From Thraustochytrium sp. TN22 (taxonomy: Eukaryota > Sar > Bigyra > Thraustochytrida > Thraustochytriidae), in contig JABLUY010000133.1 of the NCBI GenBank assembly GCA_013306675.1, positions 1-64,000 of the forward strand: DNA of 64,000 nucleotides, written 5' to 3'. Positions 50,220 through 60,580 of this stretch are shown piece after piece; within the stretch, counting starts at the first letter, position 1; every line of letters starts with the position of its first letter. Below the pieces are notes generated by a model that worked only from the letters and a program-made list of their open reading frames with translations, did no database searches and was not told the origin of the DNA. A program made the translations under genes and the position numbers.

Positions 50220-50260
50220 GGCTATCCTGATTAAACTCCGTCTAGGGCGATGGGATTGGG
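50220..50260. repeat. 41-bp palindrome spacer, inverted copy of 47879-47919
   Basis: The only unpaired sequence at the axis. It is the exact reverse complement of 47879-47919: 11 bp of the element's terminus, TTAA, then 26 bp of host flank. It is bounded on both sides by ATAT (50216-50219 and 50261-50264), the same four bases that follow the donor segment, i.e. microhomology at the joins. Confidence 0.95.
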
Positions 50261-50425
50261 ATATTATCCCTAGTAAATCGGCTCTCCTGCTTGCGCTCGA
50301 CTGACCTGTTGCTATCATGATTCTAATCATTTTTGGAACTTTCAACTACTGGGTTTGTATGGAAGCGTAAAGTGTTGGTCACTTCCGACTGGCCTGTGCG
50401 GATGCTGAGGCCAACTTGGGCTGCA

Positions 50426-51418
50426 TCAAGGGCACGATGGACTCGTGCTGAGGCTGCTGCGAGAGGATCTTGAACTATGGCTTGATGGGGTGTCGGTGTA
50501 GCTGGCTTGGGCTACGTGGTCGTTCCTGCTCTGCGCTGTAGGGGTACCGGACGAGGCACTGGCGCTGCTCGAATCGACATGATCGAGGCAAATGGGCGAA
50601 GGTGTTCCGTTGACGTTTGTCTTGCGCTTCTTGAAGCCTTCGTGAGGCTCGACGCGCACGCGCGTGTGCCACTTGGAAAAGCAGGTTGTGCGTTCATTCT
50701 TTCTCATGAACACGTGCAGAGGCACACCGCAGATGGTGCAACGACGGTGCGTTTGCTTGCCGCAGATGACGCAGAGCCGCTTGGCGGGAATCCTCTTGTT
50801 GTTGGCGTTGAAGGATGCCTTTCCCGCTGCCTCTGAGTCATGTTGCAGTGCGGCATCGAGGCGGATGTCGCGGGCTTGGCCGTGGTTGAAGAACTTCTGC
50901 AACTCGGGGGTTCGCTTGCGCTTACCGGCGGTCACGAGGTCCCTCGCCGCTTCCCTGGTGAGCCCAGTGGGCTTGGGCATGCTTGGCTGCATGTTGAACT
51001 CCACCTGCGCCGTATCGAGCTGCCTGCTCCTGTAGACGTGACGGACCATGTCGACAGTGAGGCGGAACGAGACAGTGCTGAGCGCTTCAGAGCGGTTCAC
51101 CTTGTCGCGGAGGGCCTTTAGCCCGTCGCTGTCTTCGAGGTTGCTCTTCCTCGCAGCCTGTAAGTAGCGGTAGACCACGATGGCGTTGACAACGAGCTGC
51201 TTGTACGTGCGCAACGCGATGTTCTGGTCGCAGCTCAGATTCATGCACTGCGTGTTGGTGATCTGCTCCACGTACTGTGTGCTTCCGTCGACGCCGCCCT
51301 TTGCGACGTTGTATAGCTCCTGCGGTAAGCACTTGATGACATGCACGGGCCGCATGGGCCCCTTCAGAGCGACAAGCTTGCGCATGGCGCGCCACAGCCG
51401 GAAGTGCGAGCTCAGCAC
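50426..51418 (-). CDS. piggyBac-like transposase C-terminal region, right copy
   Basis: Protein identical to the left copy (330 residues, KGGVDGST block and C-terminal Cys/His finger). The two copies converge on the axis, with stop codons about 370 bp apart. Confidence 0.72.
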   Translation of the reverse strand: MLSSHFRLWRAMRKLVALKGPMRPVHVIKCLPQELYNVAKGGVDGSTQYVEQITNTQCMNLSCDQNIALRTYKQLVVNAIVVYRYLQAARKSNLEDSDGLKALRDKVNRSEALSTVSFRLTVDMVRHVYRSRQLDTAQVEFNMQPSMPKPTGLTREAARDLVTAGKRKRTPELQKFFNHGQARDIRLDAALQHDSEAAGKASFNANNKRIPAKRLCVICGKQTHRRCTICGVPLHVFMRKNERTTCFSKWHTRVRVEPHEGFKKRKTNVNGTPSPICLDHVDSSSASASSGTPTAQSRNDHVAQASYTDTPSSHSSRSSRSSLSTSPSCP

Positions 51419-52263
51419 CGCCCCCTCCTCCTCGCCGAAGATGGCAGGTGGCTTGGGCGGCGCACCCGCTGTCGATGCTCTGGTGCGCCCATGTCGTGAG
51501 CTTGTCCGCCCACGGTTTCAGAGCGCGCTCCATGGCGAGCCGGGCGTCCGGAGGCACTTCAACGAGGCAGGCGTACAAACACGAACTCGTGCTGGCAGCA
51601 ACGTAGAGCACGTGATCGATTTGGAGGACCACAGCTTGGTGCAAGACTTGCGCGCGGTGCTCGGCAGGTATGGCCTTCCACCAAGTCTCGTCCCCCACGT
51701 GTTCATCTGGGTGCTCACGATACGTGCGTCTACCGCGCCTCCAGGCGCGACGCGCGTCTTGATCTCGACGCTGCATAGTACTGACGATGCGTCGCACTCC
51801 GCGCCTGGAAGCCGGACGCGAGCGACTCCATCCGGCGAGACTGCGAGCCCCGGAACGGTCTTGTGCTGAATGAGGCCGACCTCGAACATGCACTCGCACC
51901 ACGCGTCGGTTCGTCGACCAACGCAAGTATGTCTTCGAAGTCTTGCTGCGCAGCGGCCTCAGCACGAGCATCCTCGTCGCCAAGCTCCTCTCCTTCTTCG
52001 TCTTCGTCCCCTGTGTCCCGCTTGTCCAGGGGCACGAACTCGCTGTCGCTGTCGCTGTCGCTGTCGTCCTCCACGCGGTGGTTAGGCCTCGCCGATGCCA
52101 TGATGTCGCAGTGCGGGCCCGACTCCACGTCCAAGCGCTGCGGCAGGGGCGTGCGAGCTGAGAGCAGGCACAAGGCACCCGCCAGGGCCGCCTGCAGCCG
52201 AGCGCCGCAGCGCCTGCGGCTCCAGCGCGCTCCGCGACGAAGTCGCGCGCGAGCTCCCCCCAA
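51419..52263 (-). pseudogene. Transposon acidic leader and YqaJ/RecB-like nuclease part, right copy
   Basis: Mirror of 48217-49061 with one base difference (52201), which changes an Arg to a Leu in one overlapping frame. The nuclease motifs (LAVSPDGVA, CSVEIKTRV, RAQVLHQAVV) are the same, again in different frames. Confidence 0.58.
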
Positions 52264-52571
52264 AGCCGCTCTGGGCGAACTGCCGAGCTCATCTCATCCT
52301 AACCACCACGCCTTCGGCCAAAATGAATAGGGGGCAGGATCCTTGGGTCGCATCGAGAGGGCCTCTTCAACCTCGGCCCAATCTCTGCTTATTTGATCTA
52401 ATGCGGAACTAACTTCGCCAGACTCTAGGCCACTTTTTTGGAGCAAATCGGGAGTAAAGTACCCTCTTAATACGCTTTAGTGCCCCCTGTGCCGGGCGTC
52501 ACCGAGGGACCCCCGCGTGGTAGGCGGATACGAGTAAGCATAGAGGTGTGATTGGGATATGGGTATCCGGC

Positions 52572-52655
52572 TTACACTGCGTCGAGGGCGATGGGTTTGG
52601 GCTTTTGTGTGCTTGCTTGCTTGCTTGCTTGCTTGACCCCGGCCACCTACGGCCA

Positions 52656-52687
<32 letters not shown>

Positions 52688-54276
52688 TGCAACTTGCTTC
52701 GAGGCTCGTCCCGAGGCTGGTGCAGGCTCGTGTGCCCCAGCTCCGTACGTCCCGTCGCCCCTCCCTATTCGCTTTCTAGCTAGCTCGCGAGAGCACTGCC
52801 CTGCTTGCTTGCTTGCTTCACCCTGCGAAGCCGGGCCAGAAGCCGCAGCACCTCGGCGAGACAAACTCGTTGCCCTCCACGCCTACCAAGAAAAGCAGGG
52901 CCGAAGCAAGGTGAAAAGCCTGCCTGCAGCAGCCTGCGTCCTCCCGAATCGCCCTACGCGGCTTCCTGACCTCTGTGCGAGCTGGCCGCAGCGAGGCGCG
53001 CTTTTCTCTATACTAAGCAGTAACTCACCTTCACCGCCGGCGCGCCGCGCGTTGCAACACCCAGTCAGGCTCTTGCCCGCACGCGGCTCGACGCGCGCTC
53101 GGCCTCGCTCGGTCCCGCCTCGGCGCTCGCCTTGTGCCTGCTCGCGGCCCTGCCCCGCTGTCGACGAGCTCTTGCCGCGCCGCGCCGCCGCGAACGCAGG
53201 ACGTGTTCCTGACTTGCGGGCCTGGAGCGCCCGCAGCCACAGACTTCAGAGGCGCCCGGCGCGCTGCGGCGCCGCTGCGCTGCGCTGCGCTGCGCTGCGC
53301 CGGCGGTCGGCAGGCCAGCGCGGCGCGGGCTCGCCGCCGACGCCGCCGGCCGCCTGGCTGCCCGCGCTGAGCTGCCGGCCGCCGGCGCCGCCCGCGGGCG
53401 GAGAACTGCTCCAAGCAGCCACCAAGCTCAAAGCAGCCGAGCTCAGGCAGCGGGCCTCAGTGAGGAGCACGTCCCACGGGCTGTGGGAGAGCGCTCCCCT
53501 TGTGCGTGCAACGCGAAGCGGCGCCGCGAGGCCGTTGCGCCGCGTGGCGCCGCGCCTCGACCCCCGCCACGGCCACTGGCAGGCCAGCCAGACCAGCCAT
53601 GCGGCCAGCGCGCGGCGCGGCTGCTTCGAGGTGTGCGAGCCGGAGCCGAGGGCGCCTGTTGTTTGCCTCGCGTCTGGCTGGCGGCGGCGCAACGGCCGGC
53701 CACGAGGCGCGCGGGCTGAGCGGCCAGGACGGGCAGGCAGGCTGGCAGGCAGGCTTGCCGACTAGCTAGCTAGCGAGCGAGCTAGTAGCCAGAGCGACTC
53801 TGATGCGACGGGTACCGGCCTGCCGCGACGCGCGGCGCGACGCCGGGCCGACTGCGGGAGGCTGGCACTTGGCGGTACACCGCAAGCAACACCCACAAGG
53901 CGAGCCCACGGTCAGCCCGCAGCGCTCGGAGCGGCGCAAGCTGCCCCTCCCCGCCGGCAAGCCGAGGCCAAATTCACGCTCCCGCAGCGGCGCGAGAGCG
54001 ATCTGCGGGCCTGCGCTGCGGAGGGGGGGGGAGCGAATTAACTAAAAGCAAAGCTACTGCGGACCCAACTGCCCGCAGCGTGAAGCGAGTGGGTCGGGGA
54101 GAGCAACGCAGCATCGAGGCGGCACGGGGCGCCTCGAGCTGCGGCTTGCCCGCCCCCCTCCCACAGTGCCTCGCAGGCTGAGCTGGAGCAAGCCGCTGCT
54201 TCGGCCGCCGCGCGCCGCGCGACCTCGCGCAAAGCCTTTAGGCTCTCAGGCGCTCAGCACCGGCGAGGCCTCGCGC

Positions 54277-54317
<41 letters not shown>

Positions 54318-54450
54318 AGGCGGGCAGGGCGGCAGGGCGGCCCGCGGCCGGCGCGAGGCGCGGCGCCCCCCGAGGCGCAGCGTCCGCAGGGCAGAGCGCC
54401 CCGAACGGAGCCTGGCGGCGGCCTTGAAGACCGCCGGCCTGAGCGTGTCC
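52572..54450. other. Intergenic between transposon and kinase (right arm)
   Basis: Mirror of 46030-47908. Contains the third difference cluster (52702-52769), which falls next to the (CCAG)n run at about 52658-52687. No gene is supported. Confidence 0.45.
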
Positions 54451-56523
54451 ATGCCACGGCGAGCGGCGGCGGCAGACGTGAACGCGGGCGGCGGCGCGGG
54501 CGCGAGGGCGGGGATGAAGGTCCGCACGGCGTCGCTGGGCGGCGAGGAGGCGAGGCTGGCGGAGGGCGCGCGGCGATGGAGCAAGAGCGCCGCGTCCGAG
54601 GGCGACGGCAGGTCCGTGGCGTCGAGCGCGACCTTCACCACGGCCTCGCTCGGCGGCAGCGAGCAGGGCATCGTGCAGGCGGACAACGACGGCTCGGAGG
54701 CCAGCGGCAGCGGCAGTGAGAGCAGCGGCCAGAACCACGGCAAGAAACGACGCGAGGGGCGCGACGCCGAGGAGGGAGCCGCGCCCGAGGGCAGCACCCG
54801 CGACGACGGCCTCACGCTCCACAGCAACGGCAGCCCCGGGCGCGCGAACAAGCGCCAGCGGTCGGCCGGCCGCCTCAGCACGGACCAGCACCTGGCCGCG
54901 CTGCAGGCCTTCTTCGACGGCACTCGCGAGCTGCTCGCGCTCGTGGCGGACGACGGCAGCGTGCTGCTGGCGAACCGCGCGTTCCGCAGCGCGCTCGCGC
55001 TCAACCCCGAGGCCGAGCTGCGCGGCAGCTTTGCGCAGTCGCTGCGGCCAGAGGCCACGACCCTGATTCAGACGGCGCTAGAGGCCATGCGCGGTGATGG
55101 CGCTGACGCCGGCCCACTGCGCGACCGCGAGTTCGTCCTGGACGAAGGGCGCCTCGTGCTCGCGGCCAGCACCTCGGCGCACCCAGAGGGCGTCCTACTC
55201 ATGTGCGCCGACGTCACGGCGCAGCGCGCCGCCAGGGCCGCCACGGACGAGGCGCGTCGCATCGCGGAAGCCGCCAGCCGCGAGAAGTCCGATATGCTCA
55301 GCGTCGTGACGCACGAGATCCGCACGCCGCTCGTCTCGGTCCTGGGCTTCTCCGAGCTCATCCTCGACACCGACCTCAGCGACAAGCAGCGCGAGCTCGT
55401 CAACAAGATCTCGCGGTCCGGCGATCTCCTGCTCAAGCTGCTCAACAACTTCCTCGACCTCGCCAAGGTCGAGGCCAACGCGCTCGAGCTCGAGCGCGGC
55501 GAGATCCACCTGCACACGCTTCTCGAGAGCGTGCTCGAGCTCATGGGCCCGCGTGCCCTGCAGAAGAAGATCGGCTGGGTCGTCGACGTGCAGGAGGGCG
55601 TGCCGGCGCGCGCACTCGGCGACCAGGGCCGCCTCGCGCAGATCCTCATCAATCTGGCCAGCAACGCCATCAAGTTCACCGAGGAGGGTGGCCGCATCAC
55701 GCTACGCGTCAGGGGCGCGCCGCTCGGGACCTCCGCGCCATCTCGCCAGATGCTGCACTTTGAAGTCATCGACACGGGCGTCGGCATCCCGGCCGACAAG
55801 GCGCTGCGCATCTTCAAGCCCTTTTGCCAGGCCGACCCTTCCATCTCGCGCAACTACGGCGGCACGGGCCTCGGTCTCCCGCTCAGTCAGCGCATCGCGC
55901 GGCTCTTTGGCGGCGAGATCACCTTTGCCTCAGAGGTCGGCCGGGGTACCTGCTTTACGCTCGCCATTCCCCTTGACGTCCCCTCCGACACTCCCATGCT
56001 CGAGGTGCGTCTGCACGAGGATGGCATTGCCAGCCTCGTCGCCCAGGGCACGGGCGCCTCTGGCAAGGCTCGCGGCGCACACGCCGCCAAGCCCGTCATT
56101 CTTACGCACGGTCTCGCCGAGCGCGGCCTGCGCGTGCTCCTCGTCGAGGACAACAACGTCAACCAGCTCATCTTCCGCACGTTCCTCGAGTCTGCCTCCA
56201 TCAAGGTCGAAACCGCCGCAGACGGCGTCGACGCTGTCTCCCTCTTCAAGAACCGCGCCACTGACACGCCCTTTGATCTCATCCTCATGGACTTGCAGAT
56301 GCCGCGCCTTGACGGCTGCGGTGCTACCCGCGCCATTCGCGATCTCGAACGTCAGGCCGGCACCGCGCACATTCCTATCATCGCTCTCACTGCCTTCTCC
56401 AGTGGCTATGATCTCGACCGCTGTATGGCGGCGGGCTGCAACGACTTCCTCATCAAGCCCATCAAGCGCGACGCGCTCTTCCAGGCCGTTGCCAAGCACA
56501 CCGGCGTCACCAACTCGCCGTGA
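54451..56523 (+). CDS. Hybrid histidine kinase, right copy
   Basis: Same 690-residue protein as the minus-strand copy at 43957-46029, with the H-box THEIRTPL, N-box and G boxes, and receiver Asp in DLQMPRLDG. No difference in the translated sequence is seen. The same start choice applies (first ATG after a GTG-only upstream frame). Confidence 0.94.
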   Translation: MPRRAAAADVNAGGGAGARAGMKVRTASLGGEEARLAEGARRWSKSAASEGDGRSVASSATFTTASLGGSEQGIVQADNDGSEASGSGSESSGQNHGKKRREGRDAEEGAAPEGSTRDDGLTLHSNGSPGRANKRQRSAGRLSTDQHLAALQAFFDGTRELLALVADDGSVLLANRAFRSALALNPEAELRGSFAQSLRPEATTLIQTALEAMRGDGADAGPLRDREFVLDEGRLVLAASTSAHPEGVLLMCADVTAQRAARAATDEARRIAEAASREKSDMLSVVTHEIRTPLVSVLGFSELILDTDLSDKQRELVNKISRSGDLLLKLLNNFLDLAKVEANALELERGEIHLHTLLESVLELMGPRALQKKIGWVVDVQEGVPARALGDQGRLAQILINLASNAIKFTEEGGRITLRVRGAPLGTSAPSRQMLHFEVIDTGVGIPADKALRIFKPFCQADPSISRNYGGTGLGLPLSQRIARLFGGEITFASEVGRGTCFTLAIPLDVPSDTPMLEVRLHEDGIASLVAQGTGASGKARGAHAAKPVILTHGLAERGLRVLLVEDNNVNQLIFRTFLESASIKVETAADGVDAVSLFKNRATDTPFDLILMDLQMPRLDGCGATRAIRDLERQAGTAHIPIIALTAFSSGYDLDRCMAAGCNDFLIKPIKRDALFQAVAKHTGVTNSP

Positions 56524-57379
56524 CGGCCATCCTTTTTTTTTCTTCTCCTCTCCCTCTTCCTTTCTGCCTCTTTCCCCCTTTCCACTTCCCCCAATTCTTA
56601 CCTTGCGATCGCTCGCAAGTTGGGCGGCGTCATGGCAACCCTTCTCACATTACGCCAGGTCGCCGCTCGCGAGAGCTGATCCAGTTTACTACCTTCTCTC
56701 TGATTATGACAGATACATTTCTCCTCTCACATCTTTTCTTGGATTCTTTCTCTCATCAGTGATGACACACTGACTGAAGAGACTTGTTGTGGTTGCGTGG
56801 CATGACACTTGCTTGCTTGCTTGCTGCTTCTTTCACCTCAACACAGCAGACCTTGGTTCCGTCCGCCAGCGGCATGCAGTAAACCCTGGAGGTGCCTTTC
56901 TCTGTGCAAACGCCAAGCAAAGAGCAGTAGCGAGCATGTCGTCTCTCTCAAAATGCGCAGCCAAATTTTAGTGAAGCCCGGGCCTCACTGCAGAGCCTGG
57001 GGCTAGGCCTAGTGTATGCCTGACGTGAGTGCCAGTGAGCCTGAGTGAGCCTCCTGTGAGCGCACTGACACGGCCGGCCCGACCGTGACCCGTCGCCGGC
57101 CGCGGCCGCCGCCGGGTTTGGTCCGCGCACACCAAGCCGTTACAAGCACACACCATTGCATGACAACTTATGACATCTCATGTAGCGCGACCGTCGCCTG
57201 TCGCCAAGTAGCACGCGCGATCGATCAAGTGCCGCGCTGCGTCAGCCAGCGAGCGGCGTGGCTGCCGCGCGGCCTGGCAGAGCGGAGCTCACGGAGCTCG
57301 AGAAGCTTGCGGAGCTCGCAGAGCTCAGGCTCGCAGAGCACGCAGAGCACCCGGAGCGGTGCAGGAGGCCGTCGCCAGC
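56524..57379. other. Intergenic, no gene seen (right arm)
   Basis: Mirror of 43101-43956. It has a poly-T/CT-rich stretch just after the kinase stop (about 56530-56590), probably 3' UTR. Confidence 0.4.
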
Positions 57380-59326
57380 ATGGACGCGGCGTGGCTGAAG
57401 CAGAATGTGGGCGACGCGCTGACGGCCGCGCTGGCCGAGTGCGCGCGGCGGCAGCCGGAGGACTCCGTGTCTTTCCTGGGCAAGCACCTCATTCACTTCG
57501 TGGAAGCCGCTGAGCAGGCCGACCGCGAGGCCACGCGCGTAAACGAGGCGGCAGAGGACGCACGCGGCGTCGCGGTGCTTCGCCAACAGGCCGAGGAGCG
57601 CGACGAGGCGAACCAGCGCGCCGAGGCGGCCGCCGCGGCCAACGTGGAGACCGAGGCCGCAGCGCTCGCCGAGCCTTGTGCGGCCGACTTTAACGAGGAC
57701 GCGCATGGCAAGGCCAGCTTCGCCGGCCTTGCTGACGATCTCGCACTGCGCGTCGACCAGAGGCTCGCCGACACTGTCGACTTTGTGGCGCGCCACACCA
57801 GCGCCGAGGCGGTCTACCTTGCCAAGCAGCTCCCGGATGGCAGCTTGCGCTTCGTGTGCTCCTCTGACCCAACGATTCAGGGCAAGACGTTGCGCGCACC
57901 TTCGGACGACGAGGCAGACACCGCGCCGCTCCCGTTCGCGGTCCTCAAACCGGATGAGGCGCTGGAGGACGATGCGGAGAGCCCGGACGACGCCGCGGAC
58001 GCTGAGGCGGCCGGGAACCAGGAGCCCACGCCGCCCAAGCTGCCCAAGTGCGTGCACGTGACCAACGTGCTGCGCGACGACCGTGTGCCCTTTTTTGGAC
58101 GTGTGCCCACGCTCGGGTCCTTCTTCGCCGTGCACGTGCCCTTCAAGCGCTCGGTACACAAGAACGCCATCCCCGAAGATGGCGGCCTCATCGTGCCCGA
58201 TCCCGCGGAGGAGACCACCGATGAAGAGGGCGGCGGCGATGAGGAGAAGGCGGAGAACGCCGAGGAGAATGTCGAGGCAGCGCCGGAGGCGGCCGAGGAC
58301 GGCGAGGCGGCTTCCGAGGCTGCCGAGGTGGAGGTGCCGCCCAAGCGCTGGCGCGCCAACCTCGAGGACGGCGCCTACGTGCTTTGCCTCGACACCATCG
58401 GGTCCGACGCCTTTGTGGAAGGCCTTCCGGAGAAGGAGATCGACCTCGTGCGCCGCCTCGCTGCCTCGCTCGGCGACGCGCTCAGCACCACCGAGGACTC
58501 CCGCTATCAGGCCGAGATGCAGCACCGCGACACGCTGCTCGAGCTGAACGCCGCCAACAAGGAGCTCGTCGCCGTGCACCAGACCGCGGCCCAGGATCAG
58601 GTCCAGGCCGCCATCGAGGCGCTGCAGGCCGCGGCAGCGGAGGAGGCCAAGCAGGCCGCCGAGGCAGCCGCGGCTTCGGCGTCGGCCTCGGAAGGGGACG
58701 CGGAGGCCGAGGCCGACGCCGAGCCCGAGGCTGCTGCCGCGGCGGAGCCCGAGGAGCCGCTCGCCGAGGCTGTCGCCTTTAGCGAGTCACACGCAAAGCT
58801 CAAGGCGCTACAGGAGGCCGTCGCCGCCGCCGCCGACTGGTGGCAGGATCACCTGCGCGCGTCCATCAAGCTGTGCATCGAGCCGGAGGACCATGTCCAG
58901 GCTGCGCTCCGGGTGCTGCTCCGCGCCTCTGTGCCGGACCTGCGCGCACAACCCGTCGAGGACCTCACCTGGGCGCTGCTCAAGGCGCAGGACCACCCTG
59001 CCTGGCTTGCCTGCCTCGCAGGGTTTGACCCAACCGAGCCGGGCTCCGCGTCCGCCTGCGGGCTCCTCGCGGACCAGGCCGCCACGCTGCTCGAGGAGGC
59101 TCAGGCCCAGGACCTCGCGCAGGACGAGCCCGCATGGATTGCCCCGCTCTTGCAGCTCCTCATCGCTGCCCTTGAGTCGCTCGTGGCGCGCGCTGCGCAT
59201 CTTGCCAAGCTCGAGGAACTTGAGGCCGCCCGCATTGCCGCTGAGGAGGAGGCCGCGGCGGCCGCTGCCGCTGCCGCGGCGGCTGAGGCTGAGGCTGCCG
59301 CTGCCGCCGAGGCCGAAGAGGAGTAA
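57380..59326 (+). CDS. Dpy-30 and GAF-like protein, RSP2 type, right copy
   Basis: Same 648-residue protein as 41154-43100: N-terminal Dpy-30 motif (WLKQNVGDALTAALAECARR), GAF-like middle, Ala/Glu-rich helical C-terminus. No translated difference is seen. Confidence 0.6.
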   Translation: MDAAWLKQNVGDALTAALAECARRQPEDSVSFLGKHLIHFVEAAEQADREATRVNEAAEDARGVAVLRQQAEERDEANQRAEAAAAANVETEAAALAEPCAADFNEDAHGKASFAGLADDLALRVDQRLADTVDFVARHTSAEAVYLAKQLPDGSLRFVCSSDPTIQGKTLRAPSDDEADTAPLPFAVLKPDEALEDDAESPDDAADAEAAGNQEPTPPKLPKCVHVTNVLRDDRVPFFGRVPTLGSFFAVHVPFKRSVHKNAIPEDGGLIVPDPAEETTDEEGGGDEEKAENAEENVEAAPEAAEDGEAASEAAEVEVPPKRWRANLEDGAYVLCLDTIGSDAFVEGLPEKEIDLVRRLAASLGDALSTTEDSRYQAEMQHRDTLLELNAANKELVAVHQTAAQDQVQAAIEALQAAAAEEAKQAAEAAAASASASEGDAEAEADAEPEAAAAAEPEEPLAEAVAFSESHAKLKALQEAVAAAADWWQDHLRASIKLCIEPEDHVQAALRVLLRASVPDLRAQPVEDLTWALLKAQDHPAWLACLAGFDPTEPGSASACGLLADQAATLLEEAQAQDLAQDEPAWIAPLLQLLIAALESLVARAAHLAKLEELEAARIAAEEEAAAAAAAAAAAEAEAAAAAEAEEE

Positions 59327-59581
59327 GAATATTTCGTGCTGTTCGCGTTTGCACTGTTTGCATTTTGTTGTTCGCGTTTGCTGTTCGCGTCAACAGGGAA
59401 GACGTGCTTGCAGAGATGCTGTGATGATTTGCCGATTTTTGCCAAGGGGACACATGTCACCAGGGCCCTCCTCACTCAACGGCCACAGTCATTTTCGTGG
59501 CGTGGCGGCGTTGGCGTAGAATGATGCAGAGAGTGGTGCAGCTGCGCACCATCTGCACGGAGCTCGATCGATCGCAGCACC

Positions 59582-60187
59582 ATGGCGGAAGGCAAGTGCG
59601 CGGATGTGGAGGCCAAGAACGCCTCGCACGAGGAGGCGCTCTGCGAGGGCGTGGCCAACGTCAAGGTGATTGAGCATGAGAACCGGCGCGACGGCGAAAT
59701 CAGCTACTTCCCCAAGGAGGTGCGTCAGGTCTGCAAGGATATTGCGAGCTATTTCCGCAGCTTTTGCGAAAGGCCTGCTGCCGCATATGAGGACGCCGTG
59801 GACGCCGTGCCGGGTCCGGACGCCCTTCGCGACCTTCTGCGCTGCTGGGACGCAGAGGCGGGTGAAATTTGGTTTTACGAGTATACTTTGCGCAGGCCCG
59901 CCGATGTGTGCAGGCTGCCAGGCTGCGGCCTCGTTGCCTTTGCCGAGAATGTAGACGGCGATCTCCTGTGTGCGGGCGAGCACGACCACAAGGGCGGTGT
60001 CTTCGTAATTGCCGCTGACACTGATGAGGATGAGGGAAACCGGGTCCAGGCGCGCGAGGCGCTCTGCCTCGCAACGTATCTCGAGACTTACCGCGACGCA
60101 CTCCTGAGTGCGCAGCTCGAGTACATTGAAGACCTTGGCATGGTGGAGCGCGCGCAGGATGCGCCTGCCTGTGCACGTAAAAAGTGA
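59582..60187 (+). CDS. SUKH (SMI1/KNR4)-like domain protein, right copy
   Basis: Same 201-residue protein as 40293-40898, read on the plus strand from the ATG at 59582 (context CACCATGG). No translated difference is seen. Confidence 0.5.
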   Translation: MAEGKCADVEAKNASHEEALCEGVANVKVIEHENRRDGEISYFPKEVRQVCKDIASYFRSFCERPAAAYEDAVDAVPGPDALRDLLRCWDAEAGEIWFYEYTLRRPADVCRLPGCGLVAFAENVDGDLLCAGEHDHKGGVFVIAADTDEDEGNRVQAREALCLATYLETYRDALLSAQLEYIEDLGMVERAQDAPACARKK

Positions 60188-60580
60188 GTCATGTTCAAGT
60201 ACGTACGGGTGCTGCAGAGCCAACCGCTGTGGTTGTGCTGCTGCACATGATAGCAGCCAGGCCTCGGACTTGCGCAAGCGCAAATTACCGCACGCGCGGG
60301 ACAAGAACGCCAAGCCGAAACCTACCAAAACAACAACAAAGAAACTCATGATCACATCCGCTAACACGCATCCTGGCCACGCGAGAGGGGTTTCGCCTCC
60401 CCCGCACCAGGCGTTCTGACTCCGTGAGTCCCCCGAGGTCGCAGGCGCTGGGCGCTCCTCATCTGCCTTCCTGCAACACACATCATAGCACGGCAGCCGC
60501 GCCTCATGCCCAGGCCCAGCATCTGGAGCCCGCCTGCCGATCCATTGGTCAGTCTCTCGCTCGCTCGCTCGCTCGCTCCC

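Larger units (their letters stand above)
50261..52571 (-). mobile_element. piggyBac-like DNA transposon, right copy
   Basis: Mirror copy of 47909-50219 with its 3' side also facing the axis. Its outer border is altered relative to the left copy: the position of TTAA reads TTAC and the terminus differs at several bases (difference cluster 52563-52604). All other element sequence is the same except for one base at 52201 and the cluster 52340-52399. Confidence 0.68.

Noticed and set aside
47909-50234. Textbook piggyBac terminal inverted repeats with TTAA duplications around the left element
   Set aside because: The motif is real, but the 26 bp beyond the second TTAA are also an inverted copy of the left flank, so the second end is better explained as copied filler than as a true terminus. 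Kept only as a possible left border.
50207-50273. Homing-endonuclease (I-SceI-like) site TAGGGATAA on both sides of the axis
   Set aside because: Only nine bases match the 18-bp site, and the mirrored occurrence follows automatically from the palindrome.
50200-50280. Telomere-to-telomere fusion at the axis
   Set aside because: No telomere-type repeat array is present on either side or in the spacer.
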